Source: Streptomyces sp. NBC_00663 (GTDB taxonomy: Bacteria > Actinomycetota > Actinomycetes > Streptomycetales > Streptomycetaceae). From it: 64,000 nucleotides of DNA. Both the position numbers and the translations under genes were made by a program. Below are positions 33,920-42,690 of the stretch, piece by piece (the stretch's first letter is position 1; each line of letters begins with the position of its first letter). Location: contig NZ_CP109027.1 of the NCBI RefSeq assembly GCF_036226885.1, positions 3,472,001 to 3,536,000 on the forward strand. Reading direction: 5' to 3'. Below the pieces are notes generated by a model. The model was given only the letters and a program-made list of their open reading frames with translations, did no database searches and was not told the DNA's origin.

Positions 33920-35151
33920 GGTCCGATCTCCTTGCGGCGCCGGAAGGCCGTGGAACCCCGTTCCCGCTGCGCGCCTTCCCTGGCCTTGACCAGCCCCAGC
34001 TCCCCCGCCAGGGTCCACAGCGCCTGCTTCACCACGCTCTTGTTCTCCAGCTCGTGCACGCGGCCCGCGTCCACGACCCCTTGCAGTTCCTTGAAGTTGG
34101 CGGGGATCGCGGTTCCGGCGACGGGTGTGCCGGTGATCCTGCGGATCAGGTGCGGCTGGATCTCGGTGCCGCGGGTGTGGCGGTTGACGACGACCGTCGT
34201 CTCCTCCCCCTTGCGGATCTGGAGCCGGTCCCACATCCGTACGGTCCGCTTGGCGCCGCGTACCGCCACCACGTCCGGCGTGGTGACCAGCAGCGCCACG
34301 TCCGCCATCTCCACCGCCGCCGCGCCGGCGCCGCTGAGCTGGGCGCCGCAGTCGACGACGACGACCTCGTAGCGGGAGCGCAGGGCGCCGACGATCTGGC
34401 GGGCGGCGCGGTCGGTGACCTCCTCGCCGCGTTCGCCCTCGCCGGGGGCCAGCAGGAGGGCGAGGCCGGTGTCGTGGCGGAAGACGGCGTCCGCGAGGAC
34501 CCTCGGTGAGATGTCCGTGATGGCGGCGAGGTCGACGACCGAGCGGCGGAACTGCACGTCCAGGAAGGAGGCGATGTCGCCGGTCTGGAGGTCCATGTCC
34601 ACCAGGGCGGTGGGGCGGCCCGACGCCTGGGCGGCCAGGGCGAGCTGGATGGCGGTGAGCGTGGCGCCGACCCCGCCCTTGGCGCCGCTCACCGTGACGA
34701 CCGTGCCGCCGACGCCGGTGAACACGTCGGCGCCCGCGCCGAGATGGCGCCGTACGCCCACCGACCAGGCGGCGACGGCCTGGACGCGGTTGGCCAGCTC
34801 CTCGTAGTGCAGGGGCAGGGCGACCAGGCCGCGGGCGCCGTAGTCCATGGCCGCCTGGAAGAGGCCGGGGCTCGCGTCGGAGGTGACGAGGATGACACCC
34901 ACCGCGGGGAAGCGCAGGGCGACCTCGCGGATGAGTTCCAGCGCCGGGACGGGGCCGATGCGTTCGTGGACGACGACGACCTCGGGGAGTTCGTCGACGG
35001 ACTCGGCGGCGAGGCGGGCGAGGGTGTCGACGAGCTGGGTGGAGTCGACGACCGGGGCGACCGGTTCGGCGTCCGGGAGCTGGCTGAGCAGCGTGGTGAG
35101 GGAACGGACCGCGTCCGCGTCGCCTACGGCCGGCAGGATCCTCGTGGGCAT
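33916..35151 (-). CDS. CpaE/TadZ-like ATPase
   Basis: Protein of 411 aa with an N-terminal receiver-like domain (VVVVHERIGPVPALELIREV, ILVTSDASPG) and a MinD/ParA ATPase domain having the deviant Walker A SGAKGGVGATLTAIQLA near residue 155. Walker A' and B (ALVDMDLQTGD; VVVVDCGAQLSG) follow. CpaE/TadZ proteins position the pilus machinery in the cell. Spacing to cpaB is 7 nt, confirming the operon. Confidence 0.92.
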   Translation of the reverse strand: MPTRILPAVGDADAVRSLTTLLSQLPDAEPVAPVVDSTQLVDTLARLAAESVDELPEVVVVHERIGPVPALELIREVALRFPAVGVILVTSDASPGLFQAAMDYGARGLVALPLHYEELANRVQAVAAWSVGVRRHLGAGADVFTGVGGTVVTVSGAKGGVGATLTAIQLALAAQASGRPTALVDMDLQTGDIASFLDVQFRRSVVDLAAITDISPRVLADAVFRHDTGLALLLAPGEGERGEEVTDRAARQIVGALRSRYEVVVVDCGAQLSGAGAAAVEMADVALLVTTPDVVAVRGAKRTVRMWDRLQIRKGEETTVVVNRHTRGTEIQPHLIRRITGTPVAGTAIPANFKELQGVVDAGRVHELENKSVVKQALWTLAGELGLVKAREGAQRERGSTAFRRRKEIGP

Positions 35152-35158
35152 ACGGCTC

Positions 35159-35866
35159 TCACTTGTCCTTCGCGAGTTCGTACGTGCGGTCCTGGTCCGG
35201 AACGGGCTGGGCGCCGCCGGGGGCCACCAGGGCGAGGCGGACCCGCTCGGCGAACGACTCGGCGTAGGTGAGGCGCTGCGCGTCGAGGGTGGAGAGGGCG
35301 AAGGTGATCGGGACGGCTTCCTTGGAGCGCTGGTCCCGGTTGCTCTCGTCGGGGTCGAGCGAGGTCAGCCTGCCGACGTCGAGGACTTTGGCATTGGTTA
35401 CGATGATCTTGGACTGGGCGGGGCTACCCTCCCGCTCGCCCTCGAAGGTGGCGTACACGTTGACCGTGGAGCCGGGTGTGATCTTGCCGGCGACGCCGGT
35501 CGCCGCGTCGATCATGATGGCGACCTCCTGCTGCCCGGGCTGCAGAGCCGGCTGTGCCACGATCATGTCGCTCTGCAGCAGGGAGCCCTTCTCCAGCTTG
35601 GTCACCGCGATCTTGCCCTCGACCTGGCGGAGATCGGTGACGGCGTTGGCCGAGAGCCAGCGCTCGGGCATCGAGATCTTCTCGAACTGGGCCCTGCTCA
35701 GCGCCGTGTAGGGCTGGATCTCGGCCTTGACCTCGTACGCGGTGACCTCGGGGCCGACCTTGGACTTCACGTCGTTGATGACGGAGAGCACGCCGGCGAA
35801 GGCCGCCAGGGCACAGACGACCGACAGGATCAGGAGTATTACGCCGCGGCGCTGACGGGAGTTCAT
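35159..35866 (-). CDS. cpaB: CpaB/RcpC-like pilus assembly protein
   Basis: Exported 235-aa protein with one N-terminal membrane helix (VILLILSVVCALAAFAGVLS), then an SAF domain (EVTAYEVKAEIQPYTALSRA; ISMPERWLSANAV; KGSLLQSDMI) and the RcpC/CpaB C-terminal domain (TPGSTVNVYATFEGE). These proteins act at the pilus channel outside the membrane. Start ATG 35866. Confidence 0.92.
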   Translation of the reverse strand: MNSRQRRGVILLILSVVCALAAFAGVLSVINDVKSKVGPEVTAYEVKAEIQPYTALSRAQFEKISMPERWLSANAVTDLRQVEGKIAVTKLEKGSLLQSDMIVAQPALQPGQQEVAIMIDAATGVAGKITPGSTVNVYATFEGEREGSPAQSKIIVTNAKVLDVGRLTSLDPDESNRDQRSKEAVPITFALSTLDAQRLTYAESFAERVRLALVAPGGAQPVPDQDRTYELAKDK

Positions 35867-35909
35867 GAACCGGACAACCTCATTGGGGGATGCGGGTCGG
35901 CAGGGTTGC

Positions 35910-36767
35910 TCACCCGGCGGTGAGTTGGTTCTGGGTGTGGTGGTTCTCGTTGAGCGGAGGCGTGGCGGAGCAGAAGACGCAGCGGTCGCCGATGACGTCG
36001 ATGCCGCACCAGTGGCAGCTGGACTGCCGGACGGACGTCACCAGTTGGTAGAGGACCGAGAGGTCGGGCAGGAAGGTGCAGAACTCGATCACCTTCGGGG
36101 TGCCCCACCAGGCCGCGGACTCGGCGGGCAGCGGGGCCTCCCGCAGGCCCTGGACGTTCCAGGCGGGCGCCAGGGTGCCGGCGATCCAGTCGGACTGGAA
36201 CTGGCCCTTGGCGACCAGCATCGAGGTGGCGAACTCGGGGCCGGAGAGGACGGCTTCCGGTCCGACGCGGACGAGTTGCGGCTCCGGGTGGGCGATCACA
36301 CCGAACTGGCTGCCGGGCACCCAGGACTTGGCGTGGGACTTCAGGCCTACGGGGACGCGGTCGAGCTTGGCGACGGAGCCGAGGACGGCGCCGGAGTGGA
36401 TGTAGTGGGTGAGCAGCCGGCCGGCGGAGGCGAGGACGCCGGGGCTGAGGTCGCAGGAGGCGAGCTGGCGCAACTGGCGCGCGAGGACCGCCAGTCCGAG
36501 CGGCGGCAGCTCGGGGCGGAAGAGCGCGATCCGGTCGCTCTCCAGGAGGGAGCGGATGGTGTGCAGCCGCCGCTCCACGCCGGGGGCCACCACCTGTGAG
36601 CACACGACGATCACATGTCCGTGCTGGTCGATGAGCCCCTGAAGCGCCGCCAGCGCGTGGTCCAGCGGCTGTTGGTCGAGATCCTTGAGGACGATCGCGG
36701 GCACGGTCCGCTCGTCCTGTGGCGGCAGTGCCATGTCGGCACCGGTCACGGCAATGGCAGTTGGCAC
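35910..36767 (-). CDS. Zinc-ribbon protein at the head of the Tad operon
   Basis: Unrecognised 285-aa protein: an N-terminal alpha/beta region (AIVLKDLDQQPLDHALAALQ, HGHVIVVCSQVVAPGVE), a middle part and a C-terminal CxxC...CxxC zinc ribbon (CHWCGIDVIGDRCVFC). GTG 36767 with GGGAG at 6 bases is preferred over the ATG at 36821. It is the first gene of the pilus operon, so it may be a regulatory or assembly factor; homologous-looking genes head other streptomycete Tad loci as far as I remember. Function unproven. Confidence 0.7.
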   Translation of the reverse strand: MPTAIAVTGADMALPPQDERTVPAIVLKDLDQQPLDHALAALQGLIDQHGHVIVVCSQVVAPGVERRLHTIRSLLESDRIALFRPELPPLGLAVLARQLRQLASCDLSPGVLASAGRLLTHYIHSGAVLGSVAKLDRVPVGLKSHAKSWVPGSQFGVIAHPEPQLVRVGPEAVLSGPEFATSMLVAKGQFQSDWIAGTLAPAWNVQGLREAPLPAESAAWWGTPKVIEFCTFLPDLSVLYQLVTSVRQSSCHWCGIDVIGDRCVFCSATPPLNENHHTQNQLTAG

Positions 36768-37040
36768 GCGCAGCTCCCCGTTCCCATGCCCCGCCGGCCC
36801 GACCGGCGTTACCCGACCCACCCAGTCGACTTCACTGCGTGACTATGCCAGCACTCTAACCACGCGGTTGTGACCGGAGAACAGCGTTTGTGTAGCTGGC
36901 GAGGAACTGCCGTTACACAAGTTGCGTCAAATCGGGGCAGGTTGAGCATCTCGCCCGTCACTTTTCGACCCCCGGGCCCTTGCCAGGGCCGTCGACTGGG
37001 CCCAGGGACCCACATCGCCGGGCCACTCTCGGGAACGAAC
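36768..37040. promoter_or_regulatory. Divergent region Tad operon/chitinase
   Basis: Non-coding region between the start of the Tad operon and the chitinase repeats. It holds the 7-bp inverted repeat TTGTGTA/TACACAA at 36888-36894 and 36914-36920. The Tad operon promoter must be here, but no certain -10/-35 pair stands out. Confidence 0.4.
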
Positions 37041-37078
37041 TGGTCTGGACCTATTGACAGATGGATTGGTCTGGACCA
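37041..37078 (+). promoter_or_regulatory. Two DasR-type direct repeats and -35 box
   Basis: TGGTCTGGACCT at 37041-37052 and TGGTCTGGACCA at 37067-37078 match the Streptomyces chitinase direct repeat/DasR response element (consensus around TGGTCTAGACC). A consensus -35 TTGACA lies between them at 37054-37059. DasR binding is released by glucosamine-6-phosphate, giving chitin induction. Confidence 0.85.
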
Positions 37079-37088
37079 GCTTATTGTC

Positions 37089-38783
37089 ATGTCCCCACAG
37101 AGACGATCGACCCGGCTCTGGTCCGGAGTCGTCACCGCCGCCCTCGTCGCCTTCTCCCTCTCCCTCGCGGGCGCGGGTCAGGCCTCCGCAGCCGACGTCA
37201 ACAACGCCAAGAACGCCGGATTCGAGTCCGGCCTGACCAACTGGACCTGCACGGCGAGCAGCGGTACGACCGTCTCCTCGCCCGTCCACTCGGGCGCCGC
37301 CGCCCTCAAGGCAACCCCGGCCGGGCAGGACAACGCCAAGTGCACCCAGTCGGTCGCCGTGAAGCCCAGCTCGACGTACACCCTGAGCGCCTGGGTCCAG
37401 GGCGGCTACAGCTACCTGGGCGTCACCGGCACCGGCACCACGGACGTGTCGACCTGGACCCCGGACTCCGCGTCCTGGAAGCAGCTGTCGACCACCTTCA
37501 CCACCGGCGCCTCGACCACGTCCGTCACCGTCTACACCCACGGCTGGTACGGCCAGGCCGCCTACTACGCCGACGATCTCTCCGTCTACGGCCCCGACGG
37601 GGGCGGCGGCACCGACCCGACGCCCACGATCCCGGCCGCACCGGGCGGCCTGTCCGTCTCCGGTACGACGTCGTCGTCGGTGTCCCTGGCCTGGAACACC
37701 GTCTCCGGCGCGACCGGCTACAACGTCTACCGGGCCGGCACGAAGGTGACGGCGGTGACCGGCACCTCGGCCACGGTGACCGGCCTCTCGGCCTCCACCT
37801 CGTACTCCTTCCAGGTCACGGCGACCAACTCGGCCGGTGAGTCGCCGAAGTCGGCGACCGTGACGGGGACGACGACGGCGACCCCCACCGGCCCGGCGCT
37901 CCCCAAGCACGCCGTCACCGGCTACTGGCAGAACTTCAACAACGGCGCCACCGTCCAGAAGATCTCCGCCGTCCCGTCCCAGTACGACATCATCGCCGTG
38001 GCCTTCGCGGACGCGACGACGACGCCGGGTGCCGTGACCTTCAACCTCGACTCGGCCGGTCTCGGCGGCTACACCGTCGACCAGTTCAAGGCGGACATCG
38101 CGGCGAAGAAGGCGGCCGGGAAGAAGGTGATCGTCTCGGTCGGCGGCCAGAACGGCACGGTGTCGATCAACGACACGACCTCGGCGGCCAACTTCGCCAA
38201 CTCGGTCTACTCCCTGATGCAGACGTACGGCTTCGACGGCGTCGACATCGACCTGGAGAACGGCATCAACGCCACCTATATGACCCAGGCGTTGCGGTCG
38301 CTGTCTGCCAAGGCGGGCTCGTCGCTGGTCATCACGATGGCGCCGCAGACCATCGACATGCAGTCGACGTCGAACGGCTACTTCCAGACCGCGCTCAACA
38401 TCAAGGACATCCTCACCGTCGTCAACATGCAGTACTACAACAGCGGTTCGATGCTGGGCTGCGACGGCAAGGTGTACGCGCAGGGCTCGGTCGACTTCCT
38501 CACCGCCCTCGCCTGCATCCAGCTGGAGGGCGGACTCGCCCCGTCCCAGGTGGGGTTGGGCCTGCCCGCCTCGACGAGCGGGGCCGGCAGCGGGTATGTG
38601 TCACCGACCGTCGTGAACAACGCCCTGGACTGTCTGACGAAGGGCACCGGCTGCGGTTCCTTCAAGCCGTCCAGGACCTATCCGGACCTGCGGGGCGCGA
38701 TGACCTGGTCGACCAACTGGGACGCGTCGGCCGGGAACGCCTGGTCGAACGCGGTGGGACCGCACGTGCACGGGCTGCCGTAG
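37089..38783 (+). CDS. Secreted GH18 chitinase
   Basis: Protein of 564 aa: signal peptide (RLWSGVVTAALVAFSLSLAG, cleaved after QASA near 36), a carbohydrate-binding module of the CBM4/16 type (about 38-170; FESGLTNWTCTASSGTTVSS), an FnIII domain (178-262; PGGLSVSGTTSSSVSLAWNT) and a GH18 catalytic domain (275-564) with the DxxDxDxE motif FDGVDIDLENG and a SXGG strand (VSVGGQNG). Its ATG follows the DasR repeats by 10 bases with no ribosome site, so the mRNA may be leaderless. It degrades chitin outside the cell. Confidence 0.93.
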   Translation: MSPQRRSTRLWSGVVTAALVAFSLSLAGAGQASAADVNNAKNAGFESGLTNWTCTASSGTTVSSPVHSGAAALKATPAGQDNAKCTQSVAVKPSSTYTLSAWVQGGYSYLGVTGTGTTDVSTWTPDSASWKQLSTTFTTGASTTSVTVYTHGWYGQAAYYADDLSVYGPDGGGGTDPTPTIPAAPGGLSVSGTTSSSVSLAWNTVSGATGYNVYRAGTKVTAVTGTSATVTGLSASTSYSFQVTATNSAGESPKSATVTGTTTATPTGPALPKHAVTGYWQNFNNGATVQKISAVPSQYDIIAVAFADATTTPGAVTFNLDSAGLGGYTVDQFKADIAAKKAAGKKVIVSVGGQNGTVSINDTTSAANFANSVYSLMQTYGFDGVDIDLENGINATYMTQALRSLSAKAGSSLVITMAPQTIDMQSTSNGYFQTALNIKDILTVVNMQYYNSGSMLGCDGKVYAQGSVDFLTALACIQLEGGLAPSQVGLGLPASTSGAGSGYVSPTVVNNALDCLTKGTGCGSFKPSRTYPDLRGAMTWSTNWDASAGNAWSNAVGPHVHGLP

Positions 38784-38802
38784 GCGGCCGGGCCCCGGGC
38801 CC

Positions 38803-39117
38803 TCAGTCGCCGTCGTCGACCGTCTCGTAGGTCTCGGCGAAGATCTCGCCCTCACAGGCGTAGTGCTCGCCGCGCACCCCCTCGATCAGCATCCAGCCGG
38901 GCGGGATCTCGTCCGGCTCCGCGCCCCGCTCCATGGTGCGGATACGCAGGACCTGCCCGCCGTCCCGCTCTTCCATGGCGACGAAGTCGTCGCCGAGGAA
39001 GGCACGGACGGCGGGCAGGTCCTGCTCCCGGCCCGTCCACAGCAGCGCGCGCACGGTGACCGGCCGCTTGCGGACGCGGACGACTGTCATGAAGGGCTCC
39101 TGGGCGGTCGACGACAT
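38803..39117 (-). CDS. Small protein resembling phage PGxWxxxG proteins, 104 aa
   Basis: Cytosolic protein with RKRPVTVRALLWTGREQDLP and a C-terminal PGWMLIEGVRGEHYACEG, EIFAETYE. This C-terminal pattern is common in small phage-encoded proteins. The ATG at 39117 or the one nine codons later may be used. It lies 11 nt behind the helR-like gene on the same strand, so it may be the last gene of that operon. Function unknown. Confidence 0.65.
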   Translation of the reverse strand: MSSTAQEPFMTVVRVRKRPVTVRALLWTGREQDLPAVRAFLGDDFVAMEERDGGQVLRIRTMERGAEPDEIPPGWMLIEGVRGEHYACEGEIFAETYETVDDGD

Positions 39118-39128
39118 GCCTCACCTTG

Positions 39129-41288
39129 TCAGGAGCTGGTCAGGACGACCAGTCGTTCGGTCGCGCGTGTCATCGCGACATAGCGGTCCACCGCTCCCTC
39201 CACCCCCGTGCCGAAGTTCTCCGGGTCGACCAGGACGACCAGGTCGAACTCCAGGCCCTTCGACAGCTCGGGCGGCAGGGAGCGGACGCGGGCCGTGGCC
39301 TTGAAGGACGGGTCGCCGATGACGCAGGCGATGCCCTCGGCGGGGTGTTCGGTGAGCCAGGTGTCGAGGATCGAGGTCAGGTCGCCGGTGGAGCCGTGGG
39401 TGACCGGGATGCCGCTGCTGCGGATGGAGGTGGGCACGTTGGCGTCCGGGAGGGCGGTGCGGATGACCGGCTCGGCCTCCTTCATGACCTCTTCCGGGGT
39501 GCGGTAGTTGATGCTGAGGGACGCCAGGGTGATGCGGTCCAGGCCGATGCGGCGCAGACGTTCCTCCCAGGTCTCGGTGAAGCCGTGGCGGGCCTGGGCG
39601 CGGTCGCCGACGATCGTGAAGCTGCGGGAGGGACAGCGCAGCAGCAGCATCTGCCATTCGGCGTCCGTCAGCTCCTGGGCCTCGTCCACCACGATGTGCG
39701 CGAAGGGGCCCGCGAGGAGGTCGGGTTCGACCGCGCTGAGTTCGGAGTCGTCCACCAGGTTGCGCTGGAAGTCCTCGCGGCCCAGCTGGGTCATCAGGCC
39801 GTCGCCGTCGACGTCGGCCGCGATCAGGTTCTCGACGACCCGCGCCATCTGCTCACGCTGGGCGGCGAGGGCGGCGTCCTGCCGGCGTTTGCGGGCGTCG
39901 GCCTTCGGGTCGCCGAGGCGCTGCCGTGCCGCGTCGAGGAGGGGGAGGTCGGAGACGGTCCAGGCGGCCGGGTCCGCGCGTTGCAGGGTCCGGACCTCGT
40001 CGCGGCTCAGCCAGGGCGCGCACAGCCGCAGATAGGCGGGGACCGTCCACAGGTCGCCGACCAGGTCGGCCGCCTCCAGCAGCGGCCAGGCCTTGTTGAG
40101 GGCTCCCACCAGCCCCTTGTCCTGGCGCAGCACCCTGCGGAACAGCTCGGGCGGGAGGTCGGCGCCCTTGTACTTCTCCCGCAGGATCGCGACCAGCTTG
40201 TCCCAGATGTGGCCGCGGGCCTCGTTGTGCGGGGTGCCCGGTTCCGGGGCGTCGAACGCCTCGGCCCAGTCGGCGGCGGTCAGGTGGAGGTCGGTGTGGT
40301 CGACGGTGACCGTCCTGCCCTCGGTGGGTGGCTCCTCGTAGAACCGTACGGCCTTCTCGATCGCCTTCACCAGGTCCGCCGAGGACTTCAGACGGGCCGC
40401 CTCGGGGTCGGTCTCCACGCCCGCCGCGGCGCCCTCCTCGACCAGGTCCCGCAGGATGCAGGTCTGTACGCCCTCCTCGCCGAGGCTCGGGAGGACGTCG
40501 GCGACGTAGGAGAGGTAGGGGCGGTGCGGGCCGACGAACAGGACGCCGCCTCTGCGGTGGCCCAGGCGGGGGTCGGAGTAGAGGAGGTGGGCGGTGCGGT
40601 GCAGGGCGACGACCGTCTTGCCGGTGCCGGGGCCGCCGTCGACGACGAGCGCGCCGCGTGATCCGGCGCGGATGATGGCGTCCTGGTCGGACTGGATGGT
40701 GGCGAGGACGTCCCGCATCCGGTCCGAGCGGTTGCTGCCGAGGCTGGCGATGAAGGCGGACTGGTCGTCGAGGGCGACCTGCCGCTCCAGGCCGTCGGCG
40801 GTGAACACCTCGTCCCAGTAGTCGCTGATCCGGCCCTCGGTCCAGCGGTAGCGGCGGCGGCTCGCGAGGCCCATCGGGTTCGCGTGGGTCGCCGCGAAGA
40901 ACGGCTCGGCGGCCGGCGAACGCCAGTCGATGAGCAGCCGGTGCCCGTCGCTGTCGGTGAGCCCGAGGCGGCCCACGTAGAGGGGCTCGGCGTCGTCGGC
41001 GCCGACCATGCGGCCGAGGCACAGGTCGAGGCCGAAGCGGCGCAGCGTACGCAGGCGGGCGGTCAGACGGTGGATCTCGGCGTCCCGGTCCATCGCGGCC
41101 CGGCCCGCGCCACCGGGCGCCCTGAGTTCGGCGTCGAGCCGCTCGGACAGCTCGGCGATCGACTCCTCCAGGCTCGCCGCGATCGCCGCGAAGTGCTCCT
41201 CGTCGGCGGCGATCAGGGCGGGGTCGGCCTTGGCGGAGAGGCGGTCGGGGAGGTCGAACGCCGGGCCGGCGGTTCCCTGGGGGTTCAC
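39129..41288 (-). CDS. helR: HelD/HelR-like RNA polymerase helicase
   Basis: SF1 helicase-like protein of 719 aa. An N-terminal coiled coil (EEHFAAIAASLEESIAELSE) is of the kind that enters the RNA polymerase secondary channel; Walker A is GGPGTGKTVVALHRTAHLLY near residue 222, Walker B HIVVDEAQELTDAEW near 525, with SINYRTPEEV and VAMTRATERL further on. In actinomycetes HelR displaces rifamycin-stalled RNA polymerase. The gene follows the rgt-like gene by 64 nt behind an RAE box, which makes HelR rather than housekeeping HelD likely. GTG 41288 has GGAG 8 bases upstream. Confidence 0.82.
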   Translation of the reverse strand: MNPQGTAGPAFDLPDRLSAKADPALIAADEEHFAAIAASLEESIAELSERLDAELRAPGGAGRAAMDRDAEIHRLTARLRTLRRFGLDLCLGRMVGADDAEPLYVGRLGLTDSDGHRLLIDWRSPAAEPFFAATHANPMGLASRRRYRWTEGRISDYWDEVFTADGLERQVALDDQSAFIASLGSNRSDRMRDVLATIQSDQDAIIRAGSRGALVVDGGPGTGKTVVALHRTAHLLYSDPRLGHRRGGVLFVGPHRPYLSYVADVLPSLGEEGVQTCILRDLVEEGAAAGVETDPEAARLKSSADLVKAIEKAVRFYEEPPTEGRTVTVDHTDLHLTAADWAEAFDAPEPGTPHNEARGHIWDKLVAILREKYKGADLPPELFRRVLRQDKGLVGALNKAWPLLEAADLVGDLWTVPAYLRLCAPWLSRDEVRTLQRADPAAWTVSDLPLLDAARQRLGDPKADARKRRQDAALAAQREQMARVVENLIAADVDGDGLMTQLGREDFQRNLVDDSELSAVEPDLLAGPFAHIVVDEAQELTDAEWQMLLLRCPSRSFTIVGDRAQARHGFTETWEERLRRIGLDRITLASLSINYRTPEEVMKEAEPVIRTALPDANVPTSIRSSGIPVTHGSTGDLTSILDTWLTEHPAEGIACVIGDPSFKATARVRSLPPELSKGLEFDLVVLVDPENFGTGVEGAVDRYVAMTRATERLVVLTSS

Positions 41289-41352
41289 GTGATCAGCTCC
41301 GATGGAGGCCGAATTCGGGTAATTGACGATGATCAAGCATGCATGGCCGTCG

Positions 41353-42588
41353 CTAGGGCACGGTGGGACCCGCCACGTCGCTCAGCAGCTTCGCCGCGAT
41401 CGTCGCCCCGTCCGTGCGGACCTCGGCCGCCAGGGTCCGGGCCCGCTCGCGGACCTCGGGGGCGAGGGCCGTGGTGAGCGCGGCCGACAGGGAATCGTAG
41501 GTCGGGGCCGGGCCGTCGTGGGCCGCGCCGATGCCGAGTTCGGCGACGCGCTGCGCCCAGTACGGCTGGTCGGCCATCTGGGCCACCACCACCTGCGGCG
41601 CCCCGGCCCGGGCGGCGGTGGTGGTCGTACCGGCGCCTCCGTGGTGGACGACCGCGGCGACCCGGCGGAACAGTTCCTGCTGGTTGACCTCGCCGACGAC
41701 GAAGCAGTCGTCCTGGCCGTCGGTCAGGGCGAGGTCGGCCCAGCCGCGGCCGAGCAGCACGCGCCGGCCCTGCGCGCGGACCGCTGCCACGGCCGCCCGG
41801 GAGACGTCCGCCGCGTCCCGCAGCGGCATGCTGCCGAAGCCGACGTACACCGGCGGATCACCCGCGGCCAGGAACTTCTCCAGGTCCTCGGGGAGCGGCC
41901 GGTCGTCGGTCCGGATCCAGGCGCCGGTCTGGACGACGTCGAGGTCGGCCGACTCGGGCCAGGGGCTCAGGGCCGGGTCGGACGCCAGCAGCGGGCGGTC
42001 GGTGAGGACGTGGTCGCGGACGTTCGCCACCGGGGGCAGGCCGAGCGCGGCGCGGTGGGTGTTGACGGCGGCGCCGAACAGCTCGTTCAGGACGTCGGTG
42101 TTCAGGTCCCACAGCGCCCGGTTGTCCGTGACGTCCGCGGGGAGCGGGTGGCCGGGGAAGGCGAGCGGGGGGTGGTGCGGGGAGGGCAGGTAGGAGGGGA
42201 AGTAGGAGACGAAGGCGTACGGGACGCCCGACTTCTCCGCCGCGGCGCGGGCCGCGGCGGCGGCGGGGAGCAGCCCCGTCGCCACCACCAGGTCGCTGCC
42301 TTCGGCCACCGGGGCGACCGTGTCGTACACCGACGCGAACAGCGCGGCGGCGCGCTCCCGCATGGTCGGGGGCAGCTTCGTCGGCTTCCCGGTCAGGGCG
42401 TCCGTCGCCAGTACGCGCACGGACTGGCCGATCGCCACCAGCGGGACGCCGACCCCGGCCAGCAGCTCCCCGAAGTCGGGCGGCGCGCACACCGACACCT
42501 CCGCGCCCAGCTCCCGCAATGCCACCGCCAGGCCCGCCATCGGTTCCACGTCCCCGCGCGATCCGTACGTCAGCAGCACAACACGCAT
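41353..42588 (-). CDS. rgt: Rifamycin glycosyltransferase-like GT1 enzyme
   Basis: GT1-family glycosyltransferase of 411 aa with the macrolide/antibiotic-type layout: N-terminal YGSRGDVEPMAGLAVALREL, and the C-terminal nucleotide-sugar site VHHGGAGTTTTAARAGAPQVV near residue 310. The RAE inverted repeat lies 59 bases upstream of the start; in Actinobacteria this element precedes rifamycin-modifying genes (rgt, rph, rox) and helR. Inactivation of rifamycins by glycosylation is therefore the inferred role. ATG 42588 has GAGGAAG at 6 bases; an earlier ATG at 42603 is less likely. No HTH regulator is adjacent. Confidence 0.8.
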   Translation of the reverse strand: MRVVLLTYGSRGDVEPMAGLAVALRELGAEVSVCAPPDFGELLAGVGVPLVAIGQSVRVLATDALTGKPTKLPPTMRERAAALFASVYDTVAPVAEGSDLVVATGLLPAAAAARAAAEKSGVPYAFVSYFPSYLPSPHHPPLAFPGHPLPADVTDNRALWDLNTDVLNELFGAAVNTHRAALGLPPVANVRDHVLTDRPLLASDPALSPWPESADLDVVQTGAWIRTDDRPLPEDLEKFLAAGDPPVYVGFGSMPLRDAADVSRAAVAAVRAQGRRVLLGRGWADLALTDGQDDCFVVGEVNQQELFRRVAAVVHHGGAGTTTTAARAGAPQVVVAQMADQPYWAQRVAELGIGAAHDGPAPTYDSLSAALTTALAPEVRERARTLAAEVRTDGATIAAKLLSDVAGPTVP

Positions 42589-42646
42589 CAGTGACTTCCT
42601 CATTTCCGCAGGTCCCGGGCTCAGGCCGACGATTCTGCGGCACGAG

Positions 42647-42669
42647 GGGGGCCTTGCCGCAAGGCCCCC
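42647..42669 (-). promoter_or_regulatory. Rifamycin-associated element (RAE)
   Basis: Perfect inverted repeat with 11-base arms (GGGGGCCTTGC / GCAAGGCCCCC) around one central base. The core CCTTGC-x-GCAAGG with GGGG/CCCC flanks agrees with the RAE consensus I remember. A TATAGC-like -10 box lies directly upstream on the minus strand (plus 42676-42681), placing the RAE at the transcription start. Confidence 0.85.
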
Positions 42670-42690
42670 GGTGCGCTATACATTGAATAT

